Position numbers and translations under genes: made by a program. A stretch of 64,000 bases of DNA from Microcebus murinus. Lineage: Eukaryota > Chordata > Mammalia > Primates > Cheirogaleidae. How positions within the stretch are numbered: position 1 is the first letter of the stretch; the number at the start of each line of letters is the position of its first letter. A model generated the notes under the pieces. It was not told where the DNA came from. It saw only the letters and a list, made by a program, of their open reading frames with translations, and searched no databases. The stretch spans positions 106,752,014-106,816,013 of the forward strand of contig NC_134136.1 in the NCBI RefSeq assembly GCF_040939455.1, read 5' to 3'. This document shows, piece after piece, positions 52,736 to 64,000 of the stretch.

Positions 52736-54663
52736 ATGATCTTTCAGTTCTAAAGTTCTAATTAAAATCCAAATCCAAATATAATTGTAATATTAAGCTG
52801 AATATTCTTCACATATTTTGATTGCTTCTCTTATCATGGATAATCAAGAGTTAAAACAAAAATAGCCCCCCCACCTTCTGAATTTTGGATCTTTCATATA
52901 TAAAAATAAAAAAATAAATGGTTTATGTGGAAAAATATTAATATTTTATTATAATTTAAAAAAATGTTATACTGGTTCACAGAGGCTTTCTTTATTTCAC
53001 CAATCATTATTATGTTGTACAAATACTTGTTGAGACCTACCATATGTAGAAATATAATGGCATTTTAAGAGAGTGGATTATGGAGATTTTTGATCCTATG
53101 TCTATTTAACTATAAAGCCTTAGTAACTTAACTCATCCAGGTTGTAACAAATTTTAATCCTGCATATTGGGTACACTAAGATATGGGGAAAATTAGAATG
53201 GAGAAATGAGTTAGTAGTCAGATAATTCAAAGTAAAATATTGCCCGCTGAATGATCTATTACATCAAAGCAAACTATTTTACTAGAATTTTCTTTATGGT
53301 TTCCTTAATCTTTCACTTCATTTTGCATCTGTTGATACAGGCTTTCTGTTAGTGTAAACTTGAATGATTTATGACACATTATGTTCATAACATCTAATAT
53401 TAAAGATAATAGGTTGAAACGTTCAATCAGATGGAATTAGACTTCAAATGTAATACAGTTTCAATATTTCTTACATTACTTTTTCCAATTGCTCAGAAAA
53501 TTCAGCTGTTATTAAACTTTAGGGTATTGGATTTAATAGAAAACAGTGTATTCATGACTTTTCTTAAAGTGTAAATGGAAGTCAAAATATGCAGCATATT
53601 TTATCTTACATGTTTATAAAATAAAGTTCTGTTAAGTGCCTTAAATGAATTTAAAAATGCACACTATGGTAAGTGAAATTGACAATATCACAGAAGATAC
53701 TACCAAGAAGTTTCATCTATGTGTTGGACAACATGCAATTGCCATTTACATCGGGTAAAATGGTGAATATCTGTTTGTTTCATATAATTCAATCTAACAT
53801 AACTATAAATCCTTATTTTCCAACATTGACATCCTGGTGTTGTAAGGAGTACTTTCTTGAATAATTACAGATGGTGACCATGTTACTTTACAAGAACTCA
53901 GAATAAGAGCAAAAATGCACCTATCAGGAAATCTCTATGGTTTATACCCTATTACAAATAAAGATATAAGAAGACCTAGCTTATAATTTTGAATTTCATT
54001 TTTAAAGAGAGAATCACAAACTTTCCCTCAGTTGTTTGAAGAAGAGAAATTATTTCTTTTCCTTTTGGCTTATAACATTTCAGTAATGACATTGTTCAAT
54101 GTGCTATCAATTGTCAACCATCTTACTAGGCACCCAACTCTTCTAATAAGCATTGTAGCACATTAGTAGTTAATCCAGGTATGAGAACTAAGCTATTATT
54201 ATTTAAGTCAATAAGATAAGACCTTATGCAAGTTGATATAAGATGTTTCACAAAATATTTATTATTTACCATGTATACATTAAGAAAGTAAAATTAGCAT
54301 GGGATGATCTCAGGAAAGTAATACATATTTTTGGATTAGACACTGAAGTAAAGTAAATGTATGATAAATTGACAAATTCACATTGCCAATGTTATGAAAA
54401 ATGATGCAGCAAAAAAAATTAAGATGTATTTTTTCATTTTTGATAAGGGGGCTTTTCCTATTAGATATTAATTTATTATGTCTTTAGTCTGCAAAATTAA
54501 GCACTACTGTTACAGAAGCCTAAAGTGAGCAAAACTACTCACTTTCAGAATGCACGTTAGAAGTTTAAATTGCACCCAGATTTTTTGTTTCTTTTTGTTA
54601 GGAGCCTCTGTTAATAGAGTAGGAGTTGCAAACACATATGTAGGTTTGCCAGTAACAACTCAC

Positions 54664-54846
54664 AATTTGTGCAAAGTTGAGTCTTCGAAACTGAGCAAAT
54701 TTGCTCTCAATTTCCCGCCAGCGCTTGCTGAGCTGGATCTGAGTTGGCTCCACTGCCATTGCGGCCCCATCATCAGACAAGCCCTCAGCTTGCCTACGCA
54801 CTGCATTCAGCTCCTCTTTCTTCTTCTGCAATTCACGATCAATTTC
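54664..54846 (-). CDS. DMD: Dystrophin exon 41
   Basis: This 183-bp exon encodes 61 residues starting EIDRELQKKKEELNAV and ending AQFRRLNFAQI, matching human exon 41 (about residues 1914-1974). It completes spectrin-like repeat 15; the KRWREIESKFAQF stretch carries the conserved Trp of helix C. The acceptor is ..tttgctcaatag, with few pyrimidines, and the donor is the strong GTGAGT at 54663-54658. Both ends are phase 0. One conservative Glu-to-Asp change (GLSDDGAAM here) is seen against the human sequence as I remember it. The open frame running on past the donor is intron read-through. Confidence 0.97.
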
Positions 54847-55712
54847 CTATTGAGCAAAACCAATACAGGGCCCAGGGCAGTTAGCTAACCACATCAACCG
54901 ACCTGCAAGCAGCAAATACTTCTCTCAGAAATTTCATAGGCTGGTGTCCCTTTATTGTCATCTTTTAAAATTTACAAATATGGAAGGCATCACTGTCATC
55001 CTCACCCAATGATCCAAATATTATTTCAATTATCCTTTGAATGCTCAGTTTTAGATGTTCTAATTAATAAAATATTTAAATTGCTCTAACATTTTCTTTC
55101 TTCTGAATTCTTCTGGTGTTTGGGGCTTGAACCAATTGGGGTGATGTCTCATTATTTATTAGGGATCATCCATAGAAAATATAATTTAGAGGGTAAGTGA
55201 ATAACTTATTTCCTTTTTAATGTTTTGAGGAAACTCAACAGAGAATGAAGCAAAATAAAAAGTGTAAAATAATAACAGAAAAAACACATCTTCAGACAAT
55301 ATGCAAATAAATCTACAGAGATTTGACACTGATTTGTGAAGATGGTCTGATGAAATGAATGTGCTAACATGAGAGAGAAGTCGTCCATATACCGATAAGT
55401 CATTAGTTCATCTGGAACAAAGATACACAAAGTCAATTACAATTTTACCAGAAAACACATGACATTTCTTAATTCATTTTACATTGTCTAAAAGTAAAAC
55501 ATTTTATTCATTCAACATTATGTCAATTGAATAACACTTAATACAATACATTTACTAAAACAAAACACAATACAAGGAATGCATCAAATCAAAGAGAACA
55601 TTAATAGAAAAAACAAGAACATCAACGTTTTAAATATGATCCTCACAGGTTAAGTTAAAGTAAATAAACTGTAGCAATAAAATCTGGTATTGACATTCTA
55701 AAACAACATTAC
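54847..55712 (-). other. DMD: DMD intron 40
   Basis: An 866-bp intron between exons 40 and 41, the shortest here. The donor is GTAATG and the acceptor AATAG. I see no repeat or gene in it. Confidence 0.93.
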
Positions 55713-55865
55713 CTTTATTTTCCTTTCATCTCTGGGTTCAGGTAGGCTGGCTAATTTTTTTTCAATGTCATCCAAGCATTTCAGGAGATCATCAGCCTGC
55801 CTCTTGTACTGATACCACTGATGAGAAATTTCTAGAGCCTTTTTTCTTCTTTGAGACCTCAAATC
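55713..55865 (-). CDS. DMD: Dystrophin exon 40
   Basis: This 153-bp exon encodes 51 residues starting DLRSQRRKKALEISHQWYQY and ending LPEPRDERKIK, equal to human exon 40 (about residues 1863-1913) in every residue I can recall. It spans the end of spectrin-like repeat 14 and the start of repeat 15; the HQWYQY segment carries the conserved aromatic (Trp) position of helix A. The acceptor AG is at 55866-55867 behind a weak pyrimidine tract (..ctgcaccatgaacag) and the donor is GTAATG. Both ends are phase 0. The 153-bp length keeps the frame. Confidence 0.97.
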
Positions 55866-57332
55866 CTGTTCATGGTGCAGATATTATTAAAATATCAATA
55901 TATATGTATAGTAAACCTCTGGCTGTAGTCATTTACAAAAAAATTGAGTCCCTTCATCTTTTTGTACAATTTATATTAAATACACATTTAAATGTAACAC
56001 ATTAAAATAAAAGATTAAATTATGAATTTTGGGGCAGGATCCATGTACAGGTAGCTAAGAAACATGAACAACACACTTAAAAGTATTTTCTCTTGGCATG
56101 TTCAAACTTGTTTAGTAATCTTGTCATATTTAATTGACTGATGAGCTAACTAAATTGTGTAGTATATGTGAAATAGTTTATGAATATATTAACTAGATAG
56201 TTGCACAAACTTAGTGAGTTTGTATTTGACTTTTAAAATAGGGAAAATTCTAAAATTTATATCTTCATCCCTGGGCTCATCAACAAAATTTTAAGTTCAT
56301 AAAGTCAAGCAACATACATTCATGATTATAGGAATGCCTATAAAATGTTTCATAGACCATTAACATTTTGTGATTAGAAATATAAAGTTATTTTAGTTAT
56401 AAATTGTTTCAAGCTTTATGTGTAGAAATGTTACTATTGCTTGTATAGCTGTGAGTGTGCATGAAAATGACAATTTAAATGTTAGAAAAATGCTTTTCCT
56501 TCCAAGACTTGCATGGGCAGATTTATCTTGTCATACCACATCATGTTCCAAATGTAAAACAATTAACTATTAAAAAAAAAAGAAAAGAGAAAGTGCATGT
56601 TCTCCAGTAAATCTGATGAGATAAATAAGAGTGTCTCATTTAATATATCAACAAAGGGGAGAAAAATCAATCATCTTGCTCCTTACGAGTACAACCAATG
56701 TTTTTCCTGATCAATAGAGTTAGCCAAAATGCCATTTTATAACTCATGAGAACATAAGAGCTCTGCATATAGCTTTCATTTCTACAAAGAGGTAGCAATT
56801 AGAGTTTCAGGCACAGGTTTAACTCAAGCTAAAGAAAATAATGAATATCAAAGAACTTCTGAAAAATTCATTATATTGGAAAGTTTTGACCTTCTTTGAG
56901 ATATTTCATAAGGACTAAAATTGGAACGACTGGCTGATTAACAAAGTTACTGAATTTGATGGTATAGATTGGTTTGGGAAATAGAGTTGACAATTTTGAG
57001 TAATCACTCACAGAATATTATTTGCAAAAATGATCTCGATTTCATTCTCCATTTTGTTTAAAATTGAGGATGTAAAATTTACAGTAGTTTACATTTTGTG
57101 TTGAATTTCCAAACCTCCTGTGGAGGTAATAAATGCCTGGGATGAGTAAGAGAGAATGCTGTTTTTTTCAAAGGTACCATGATACAGCAACGTGAATGAG
57201 AATTGAGCCATGCCTTATTTGTGACACAACTCACATCTTTGCCAAGAGAAAGGGCTTAGTGGTCCTAAGTCTGAAATACCTTTTATTTTCTTAAGCACAA
57301 AGTGATATGTCATATGTAAGAATATTTAGAAA

Positions 57333-57386
<54 letters not shown>

Positions 57387-58622
57387 TTTTAGAGGTATGG
57401 CAGATATCCACTAAACACTGCTATTCAATAGGACACACATCATCATATGACCAGTCTAGCTACTGCGGAAAGCTTGGTCACAGTTGGAAGGGTGTGAATT
57501 ACATAGCTTTCTGATTTTCTGAACACATTATGGTTTGCTTTTGCACTCCCTCCAGGAAGAGGCCTTTTCTATTTACTATATTTATCAGCAGTTACCTTCA
57601 GAACACCTGCTGGCCAATTAGACTTTCCTTGTGGGTTCCTTGAAGGCACAATATTGTGTAATTACATTCTCAGCAGTGTTTATTTGGTTGACTATAGGGG
57701 GAAAGGTTTTATCCTCTTATTTGCATATAGAAAGCAGTCTCCATCTACCTACTAGGCAGATCCACCTACATAACTACATAGCTCTAAAAGAGTGATTTAC
57801 AATGAAAAGCTTGGCAATTAACAGTATTAGAAAATCAGCCATGCATGCAAATAGTGAATATTGCAAAGCATGTACAAAAAAAGGGTTATTTTGCAAAACA
57901 TTCCATATGTCCAGGCTCATCTCAAGAACTTCCTAGATATTATAGGAAAATTAAGTTTATTTTCTTTTTCCTGCACAATCCAGATGCGTCCCGTGGGTAT
58001 TGAAGCCATATACTACCGCTGTTGAATATGAAAGTAGCATTTCTTCAAGGGCATTAAGGTTACTTTTGAGAATTTCTACACAAATGAAATTAGACTCAGT
58101 AGATAGTAAGTTAGTTGCAAAGAGTGACTCTCTTAAAGGCACAATAAAGTTTATTTTAAAAATAGGAGAATCCAGGCCTTATTAAACAAGTATTAGGTTA
58201 CCAAAAAATTGGACCTACTATAAATAAAATCAATAAAGTAAAAGAAACAGAAATAATGGAAATATAGATTGGTTATTCTTGCAGTTAGGCAGGGTTTCAA
58301 CATAATACAAAAGTAGCTTATAAAAATAATGTATATTAGAAAATTTAATGTATAAGTAATATGAATGATGCATTTTGATATCTTTCAATTACTACTCAGA
58401 AAAATTTAATTTTTCTGAGCAAAAGCCATAATTTTTAAGCAACACATCTTTCCAAAATCAGACACCACTCAAAAATGCTAAATAAAACACACACATTGAA
58501 CAGAAAAAAAGTGAATTTCTGGTGACTAAGAGCCTTAAGCAGATTTTATTTATGCACAATATATTTTATCGTACATATTAAAAAAACCACAGCAAGGTAT
58601 ATTATAATTTTAGCTCTAATAC
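55866..58622 (-). other. DMD: DMD intron 39
   Basis: A 2757-bp intron between exons 39 and 40. Its main feature is an uninterrupted (AT)24 run at 57337-57384. No recognisable interspersed element of high confidence is present. Confidence 0.93.
57337..57384. repeat. (AT)24 microsatellite in intron 39
   Basis: Forty-eight bases of uninterrupted AT dinucleotide. Self-complementary, able to extrude a cruciform, and probably highly length-variable. It lies 1.3 kb upstream of the exon 40 acceptor and 1.2 kb below exon 39. Confidence 0.97.
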
Positions 58623-58760
58623 CTTGAGAGCATTATGTTTTGTCTGTAACAGCTGCTGTTTTATCTTTATTTCCTCTCGCTTTCTCTCATCTGTGATTCT
58701 TTGTTGTAAGTTGTCTCCTCTTTGCAACAATTCTTTTACAGTACCCTCATTGTCTTCATT
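58623..58760 (-). CDS. DMD: Dystrophin exon 39
   Basis: This 138-bp exon encodes 46 residues starting NEDNEGTVKELLQRGDN and ending LLQTKHNALK, matching human dystrophin exon 39 (about residues 1817-1862). It forms most of the helical middle of spectrin-like repeat 14. Charged heptad-like stretches (ITDERKREEIKIKQQ) fit a triple-helical coiled coil. The acceptor reads ..tttttaatcag and the donor GTATTA, both on the minus strand. Both ends are phase 0. The flanking intronic bases happen to stay open and add an in-frame Met upstream of the exon, but that extension is intron, not coding. Confidence 0.97.
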
Positions 58761-61102
58761 CTGATTAAAAACGACAAGTACAGTCTTCATTTTGGTTTTT
58801 AAAAAGCTGTACATTGTTAACAGAGATAATAAAACATGTTATTTAAACACACACAAAAAATCCAATTTCAAACTTTCAGGGAATGTTATTGTAAGATACT
58901 GTGCACATAGCCTTTCTTTTATATTTTATACTTTAGATTTTTAAAAAGGAGATTTCTCCCATCTAGTTCTAAAGGATACATATTTAGGGGCACATGTAGG
59001 AAGATGGAGGAATATGGTACTTAATCATTTCAGACAAGACATAAATTATTGTGAAAGTACTCTTTTGGCTTTCATTTTTAGCATAGTTCTAGAAATCAAA
59101 AAGTTTAGACAAATAAATTAATCTCATCATTTATAATATTAACTGATCCATAAGGGAATATAGATGTATATATATGAGTATGAGATGGAAGCAAATCTTA
59201 AAATACTAATGCACTACTAAATAAAAATATTTTGTTTTAAATGTACACTAATTTCTATCTAATAATCACTGTTTTATATTTAAAACCTAAATGCCCAAAT
59301 TTAGGACAAATATTAGGGTATTACGTAAAAATGATGCATTAAATTCCTTTCAAACAATTTCTAAAAAATATGTCGTATATGCATGTTGTCTTTAAAATAA
59401 GATCAAATAAGTATTAAAATATGGATTAGTAAATGGCTTCAAAAGTTTTTAATGTGCATTTTGTCCTTTTAGACTCCAAGAACAATATTTAACTTTATTT
59501 GCTTTGAAATAAAATTATTTGAATACGTGCTGGTCTAATATAATTGTATATGTGACCACATGATTTTTCACCCCAGTTTCCTAATTTTCTTTTAACTCAG
59601 AGTTTTAAAACATTTTATCAAGGAGGCTCATCATGTAATGGTTCCCAAGGTGCATCAATGAGCCAAGAACAAAAAATAATAGACAATTTTGAAAAGTCAC
59701 ATGCATATGTATGCATGTATATATTTAAATCTATAAAGCATGCTTAAATTTCAATACACAACTGAAGACCTATTCATTTTGTTTAGAGAGAATAGGATCA
59801 TATAATATAGACATATTATATATTTACAGTCTGTAAAAGACCTTACTTAAGTCCACAGCATTTTGTAAGGCTGAGGACAAACACACATACACCCCCCCAC
59901 ACACACACACACACACACATGTGCGCGCACAAGCGTGCACATAAAGGGAACCCACTTCACTTCTTTCCCTACACCAGGTGAGGGCTCTAGGGCAGGTTTG
60001 GCGGTCAGCCCAAGAGGTAAGCAGCACTCTTTTTCATCTCGGTGCCCTCTGCTTTCTTCTTTGACATGAAGTAGAGGTTGTTGTAACTCAGCATCTTGGA
60101 AAGCCTCTTCTTGTCTTTCTTTCCATGAGCTGAGTTGGCAAGGCCACCAAATCCCACACACAGGGAGTATTGACTGATTGAGTCAGCTCCAGGAACTCAG
60201 AACTGATACCAGTGGGAACTAAGATTCATGGAAATAGTTCCACAGGCTTATTATCTAAAATTTATATATTGCTTTCTGATGCCATTTTCAAGATTTGTCT
60301 GAGAAGTCTCTAGCATTGGTACATGTCTGAGAAATCTCTAGCTTGATGCATTTAAAGGTCAAGAATGCCATAGAGGTGATGGTAGTGGAACAGGGGGAAA
60401 GAAATTGTGAAAAAGAGGGTTAAGGGAGAAAAAAAACTCAGTGAAGAAGGATGTGATGCAGAAAAATTCAAGCCAGAGAGATATTTTTAAAACATTTTGA
60501 AATTAATTAAGATTCAAGGAGAATGTTCTGAGGTTGGGAATAGCCCACACGGTCATATTTCTTTACTCCCATGAAATAAGCAGCATGAATTTATACACAT
60601 TTTAGACACATACTGTACTATTTACTCAACATTTTGGTAAAGCCACTTTGTGGAAAACTTTAAAACACAATGTTTATATTGTGTATAATTGCCCCTTCTC
60701 TGAAATAAACGTTCTACTACCAAAAACATGACTGCTACAAAACTCCAGCCATCTGTGATAGTTGAGTTTCTTATTAAATTTTTAGTTTATTTTTTGATTT
60801 GACAGGTTTTTTTCTGATTATATTTTGTCCTTAATGAGTTCTAAAATAGTACAGGACAAAACAAAATTGCTGAGCTATTTACTAAAATCAAAAGTTGCCC
60901 TACATGGCCATATAATAGTGATTTGGCATTCACAATAAAAGAGCAACAAGGATACTTTGCATTTATAAAAATCATTAGACTCATAAAATGTGCAAAATGT
61001 GTTCTGAAAATTCAGTTGGAGACTTGAGTTATCTAATTTCTTTTCAAATATTTATTCATTTTCACTCCTAGTTCATTCACACTTTTATCACAACCAATTT
61101 AC
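58761..61102 (-). other. DMD: DMD intron 38
   Basis: A 2342-bp intron between exons 38 and 39, with GTAAAT donor and AG acceptor. It contains an (AC)n/GCGC alternating tract near 59880-59940 and, next to it, a less AT-rich stretch (about 59940-60210) with a 63-codon open frame of unknown meaning. The rest is unremarkable AT-rich sequence. Confidence 0.93.
59881..59940. repeat. (AC)n / GCGC alternating tract in intron 38
   Basis: A C-run (59892-59898) followed by AC repeats and then atgtgcgcgcac: a purine-pyrimidine alternation favouring Z-DNA. It creates spurious Cys/Val-rich frames on the minus strand. Confidence 0.93.
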
Positions 61103-61225
61103 CATATCTTTATTGAAGTCTTCCTCTTTCAGATTCACCCCCTGCTGAATTTCAGCCTCCAGTGGTTCAAGCAATTTTTGTATATCTGAGTTAAACTGCT
61201 CCAATTCCTTCAAAGGAATGGAGGC
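61103..61225 (-). CDS. DMD: Dystrophin exon 38
   Basis: This 123-bp exon encodes 41 residues starting ASIPLKELEQ and ending EEDFNKDM. I recognise it as the dystrophin rod-domain sequence of human exon 38 (about residues 1776-1816), at the start of spectrin-like repeat 14. Dystrophin is the large cytoskeletal protein that links cortical actin to the membrane dystroglycan complex in muscle. The minus-strand acceptor is a T-run followed by AG at 61226-61227, and the donor is GTAAAT at 61102-61097. It begins and ends between codons (phase 0), so its loss would not shift the frame. No stop or indel is present. Exon 37 is not visible upstream within the window. Confidence 0.97.
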
Positions 61226-64000
61226 CTAAAAAAAAAGATAGTGCTAATTTAAATCAAAATTACTTTTTATTAGAAACATAAACCAAAAGAAAGACATTTA
61301 TTCAACCTCCTGTTGCTAAACTAATGACATGCATTATGTTTCCAAATTATATTTTGTAAAGGTCTTGAAATACAACTAGAAAAGTACCTGAGGATGCAAA
61401 TAAGGAGAAACATTTAACATCACCAGAGCTGAACATACATGCAAAATAATGCAATTCATCATTCTTTGGTATCAATGAAAGTTGATTTACACATACATTT
61501 GACTGGGCTAATTTTTAATATTCCAAAGTTGAATTAGATCTTATTTTAAATATTCTGATATAAATACCATTTGGGTACATATGTCTTATCAGAAATTGCC
61601 TCATTCATCAAATAATAGTAAACTCAGGTAGAAATGCAAAATTGTCAACTTATCCTTAGAAAAACTACATGGCAATTTGCTCAGCTATCTTAAATGGCAT
61701 TTTTACCATGGTAAAATTGACAGGCATGCTCTCCTAAGACAAACAATGTCATTAGCTTGCCTTAGGAATGGTTTCTTTGGTGGCACAAATAAATTCAAAT
61801 AAATGAACCCAGAATATTTTGCATAAAGGATCTGAGTATGTTTTCTAATGTTATAAATCATCACAGTTTAATTTTAAAATTGATAATGACCACAGTCTCA
61901 ACAAATTTTAAAACTTCTGGATTTTCTAAACAAAACAATTGAACAGTGATGAATGAAAAGACATTGAAAATAAAGTATATACTTTAAAAAGTAGGTAAGA
62001 TTTAATTATTAGATTAAAAATCTGTTAATAAAACATATTTGTACCCTCTTAATCTTTATGTTGAATTTTTTTCCTTAAAACATTAGAGAATATTTTATAT
62101 GTGATAGCTTTTGAAAACCCAAGATGACATACAGAAATCTGATTTTCTTTCAGAGCTAAAAGTTTTCTCTTTGTAAAACCAATTCAGGAATGGCCCTTAG
62201 TGTCTTATGCCAGGATGATTATATTCATCAAGTTTGGTCTCCACCTACTTTTCCCCAATCACATTCCCAGGCATAGCTTTACTTTATCTTTATTAGATAG
62301 CAACTGCTGGAGGACAATAAGGATAAGTGTTCAAGGGCAAATCAAATATCTAAAGGAAGTCTGTTACTAATGAAGAAGTGAATAATCAAATGCTATTCAC
62401 AAGGACATAATTTTCACATGCAACACGAATAAACACACATCTTCTAGGCGCTTCCCTGAAAGGATTTATGAGATTTATTTTAAAGGGACTTATAGTACTA
62501 GTTTTTAAATCCTAATGATCATTCATCATTTGAAATATCATACTAGTTTTCTGAACCAGTACAGATTGGTAGTAGTATAAATATGCCTAAAGGATGTTAC
62601 AGTTTCTGTATTATTAGCATACTACTATACTTTATAACCATATATTATTCAAAGGATTATAAAAGTAAAAATATTAACATCCTTTAGAACCATAACATAT
62701 AACAGCAATTTGGTGGTATTTTATACTATTGAACTGTTGTTCATATTTGCTAACATTTAATAAGAGCAACTGTGATGTTCTCCATGATTTGGTGAATATA
62801 TGATGATGAATCATGTTTAAAATAACTTTTATTGAGCACTTGGATGTCAAAATAACATAAGGCTCCTTGCAGTCAGATTCACCTGTTTTATTCTACCTGC
62901 TTCTTCTCTGGCTCATCTCTCCACATACTCAAATAGAGCAATTTCAAAGGCTTAGAACTTGGACCACTGTACCTCTCTCCCAAGGCTTCCTCCATAATAA
63001 AATATATTTTATGCCTTGAATTTAACTATGATTTTAATATATAACATATCTACACTTTGAGCTGGGATCTTACTTTTGAATTCCAGTCTAGACTCTTCAA
63101 TAGCCAGAAGTCCCCTTTGAAAGCACATTTCATCTAGTTCTCAGTTGAAAGCAATGTTTGATAAACCATTTTAATTATTGAGTAAATTACTTCTGTTGAC
63201 TTTAAAGAAAATATATGGCCACAGAAGAACTAGAATCACAATTAATTCATACAATGTTAGACAGTGCACACAAGATTTTAGAATATATAGAAATAACAAA
63301 ACCACAGTTATAATATTGAGGAGAAAGTATATACCAAGCATGGGGTTGCACATTTTGATTTTTTTTACTTACCTTTTAATTTTAAGAGCTTTAGCATTAC
63401 TGCGAAGCCATACAAAATACATATAAAGTAGAACAAAGTTTAATAAACAGATAAATGGACACAAAAGAAGGAAGAGACAGAGAAACTGAGAAAGACAACA
63501 CTTTTTTTTCCTTGATTTTTTTAATGTTGTTTCAAATTGCTTAACAACTATTAACTGTGATTTGTTGGATGACTTAAGGATTAATGAAATTTAAGGCTTT
63601 GTTGAAGTTTTGGCATTAAAGGTGACTTATATAACAAGTTAACAATGAATAACACTGAAGAAAAGCAAAATCAATTACAAACTGATTCATTGTAAATTGA
63701 AAGCATTCAAAATTACTCAGATACACTTTATTAATTTTAAAATGGAAGCTTTCCTTGGTTAAATATTACTTCAGCGTGCGTAGATACACTAGCATAATAA
63801 TGACTGTGTTTACACAGACAGTGAAGTAAACATTTGTTAATCTGAACTATGGAATGTTAGTAATCATGATAAATGACCACTATATTCAAATTACACTAAA
63901 ATCTAAATTGAAAATAAATAATCCAAGTGCTACAGATTGGTTTAAAATTGCTTTAAATCAATCAAGTCTCCTCTTTCCATTTTGTAGCTTTGAAAATTTA
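61226..64000 (-). other. DMD: DMD intron 37 (3' part)
   Basis: This is the intron sequence immediately upstream of exon 38 on the minus strand, running off the window end. It is AT-rich and holds no coding segment that I can match to exon 37. Apart from a possible L2-type remnant near 62880-63130 and a consensus-like but unpaired donor near 63367-63375, I see nothing in it. Confidence 0.9.
62880..63130 (+). mobile_element. Possible L2-type LINE fragment
   Basis: A T/C-rich stretch with 'aggcttagaacttggaccac', 'tacctctctcccaaggcttc' and 'ttgaattccagtctagactc', suggestive of an internal L2 3' segment. Highly diverged. Confidence 0.35.

Larger units (their letters stand above)
29199..54663 (-). 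other. DMD: DMD intron 41
   Basis: A 25.5-kb AT-rich intron between exons 41 and 42 with a GTGAGT donor. It holds L1 3'-end insertions, L2 remnants (two of them interrupted by younger insertions), one Alu, MIR fragments, a Tigger-type fragment, L1 ORF1-like remnants and microsatellites, each listed separately. The stretches 29200-34080, 37000-40430, 42600-45260 and 52900-54650 carry nothing I can assign beyond AT-rich intron. Confidence 0.93.

Noticed and set aside
61226..64000. Search for exon 37 upstream of exon 38
   Set aside because: No open, spliceable segment resembling dystrophin rod sequence is present; exon 37 must lie beyond the window.
1..64000. CRISPR arrays, operons, rRNA or tRNA genes
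   Set aside because: The window is primate intronic DNA; no spaced palindromic repeats, cloverleaf genes or bacterial-type signals were found.

Overview
This window is a piece of a primate X-chromosome gene. It carries six consecutive exons of the dystrophin gene (DMD), all on the minus strand, so transcription runs from high to low coordinates. From 5' to 3' along the gene these are exon 38 (61103-61225), 39 (58623-58760), 40 (55713-55865), 41 (54664-54846), 42 (29004-29198) and 43 (8968-9140). Every exon is flanked by AG/GT splice sites. Lengths are 123, 138, 153, 183, 195 and 173 bp, equal to the human exon sizes I know, and the frame is open throughout. Together they give 321 codons plus two bases, corresponding to human residues about 1776-2097. 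This covers spectrin-like repeats about 14 to 16, the short linker between repeats 15 and 16, and part of the repeat 16/17 region that binds neuronal nitric oxide synthase.

The host is most likely a strepsirrhine primate (lemur or loris group). Two Alu elements (20740-21044 minus, 49403-49780 plus) carry strepsirrhine-style diagnostic sequence: 'cccagagtgctaggattac' in one and an 'agccagacaactaaaaata' internal segment in the other. Several L1 3' ends finish in tails (gtaccccca..atatgcc plus poly-A) of a kind I associate with lemur-type genomes. The species cannot be fixed from this.

More than 98% of the window is intron. Region by region: 1-8967 is part of intron 43, with a degenerate L1 (1-2774), old L1, LTR and hAT fragments, and a MIR split by a younger L1 3' end that sits opposite an inverted copy. 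9141-29003 is intron 42, with L1, L2 and MIR remnants, a rare L1 5'-end fragment, an Alu and an intact TA-flanked DNA transposon. 29199-54663 is intron 41, very AT-rich, with L1 3' ends, nested L2, an Alu and a Tigger remnant. 54847-55712, 55866-58622 and 58761-61102 are the short introns 40, 39 and 38, with (AT)n and (AC)n tracts. 61226-64000 is the start of intron 37 upstream of exon 38.

I found no second functional gene, RNA gene, CRISPR array or alternative dystrophin promoter (Dp260 and Dp140 promoters are known from introns 29 and 44, outside this interval). The remaining open frames are short chance or repeat-derived frames. I do not see a new biological system here. The points most worth a second look are small: an ultra-short A-tailed insertion with an 18-bp duplication, nested and inverted retroelements, a retained L1 5' region inside an intron, and lineage substitutions in repeat 16.
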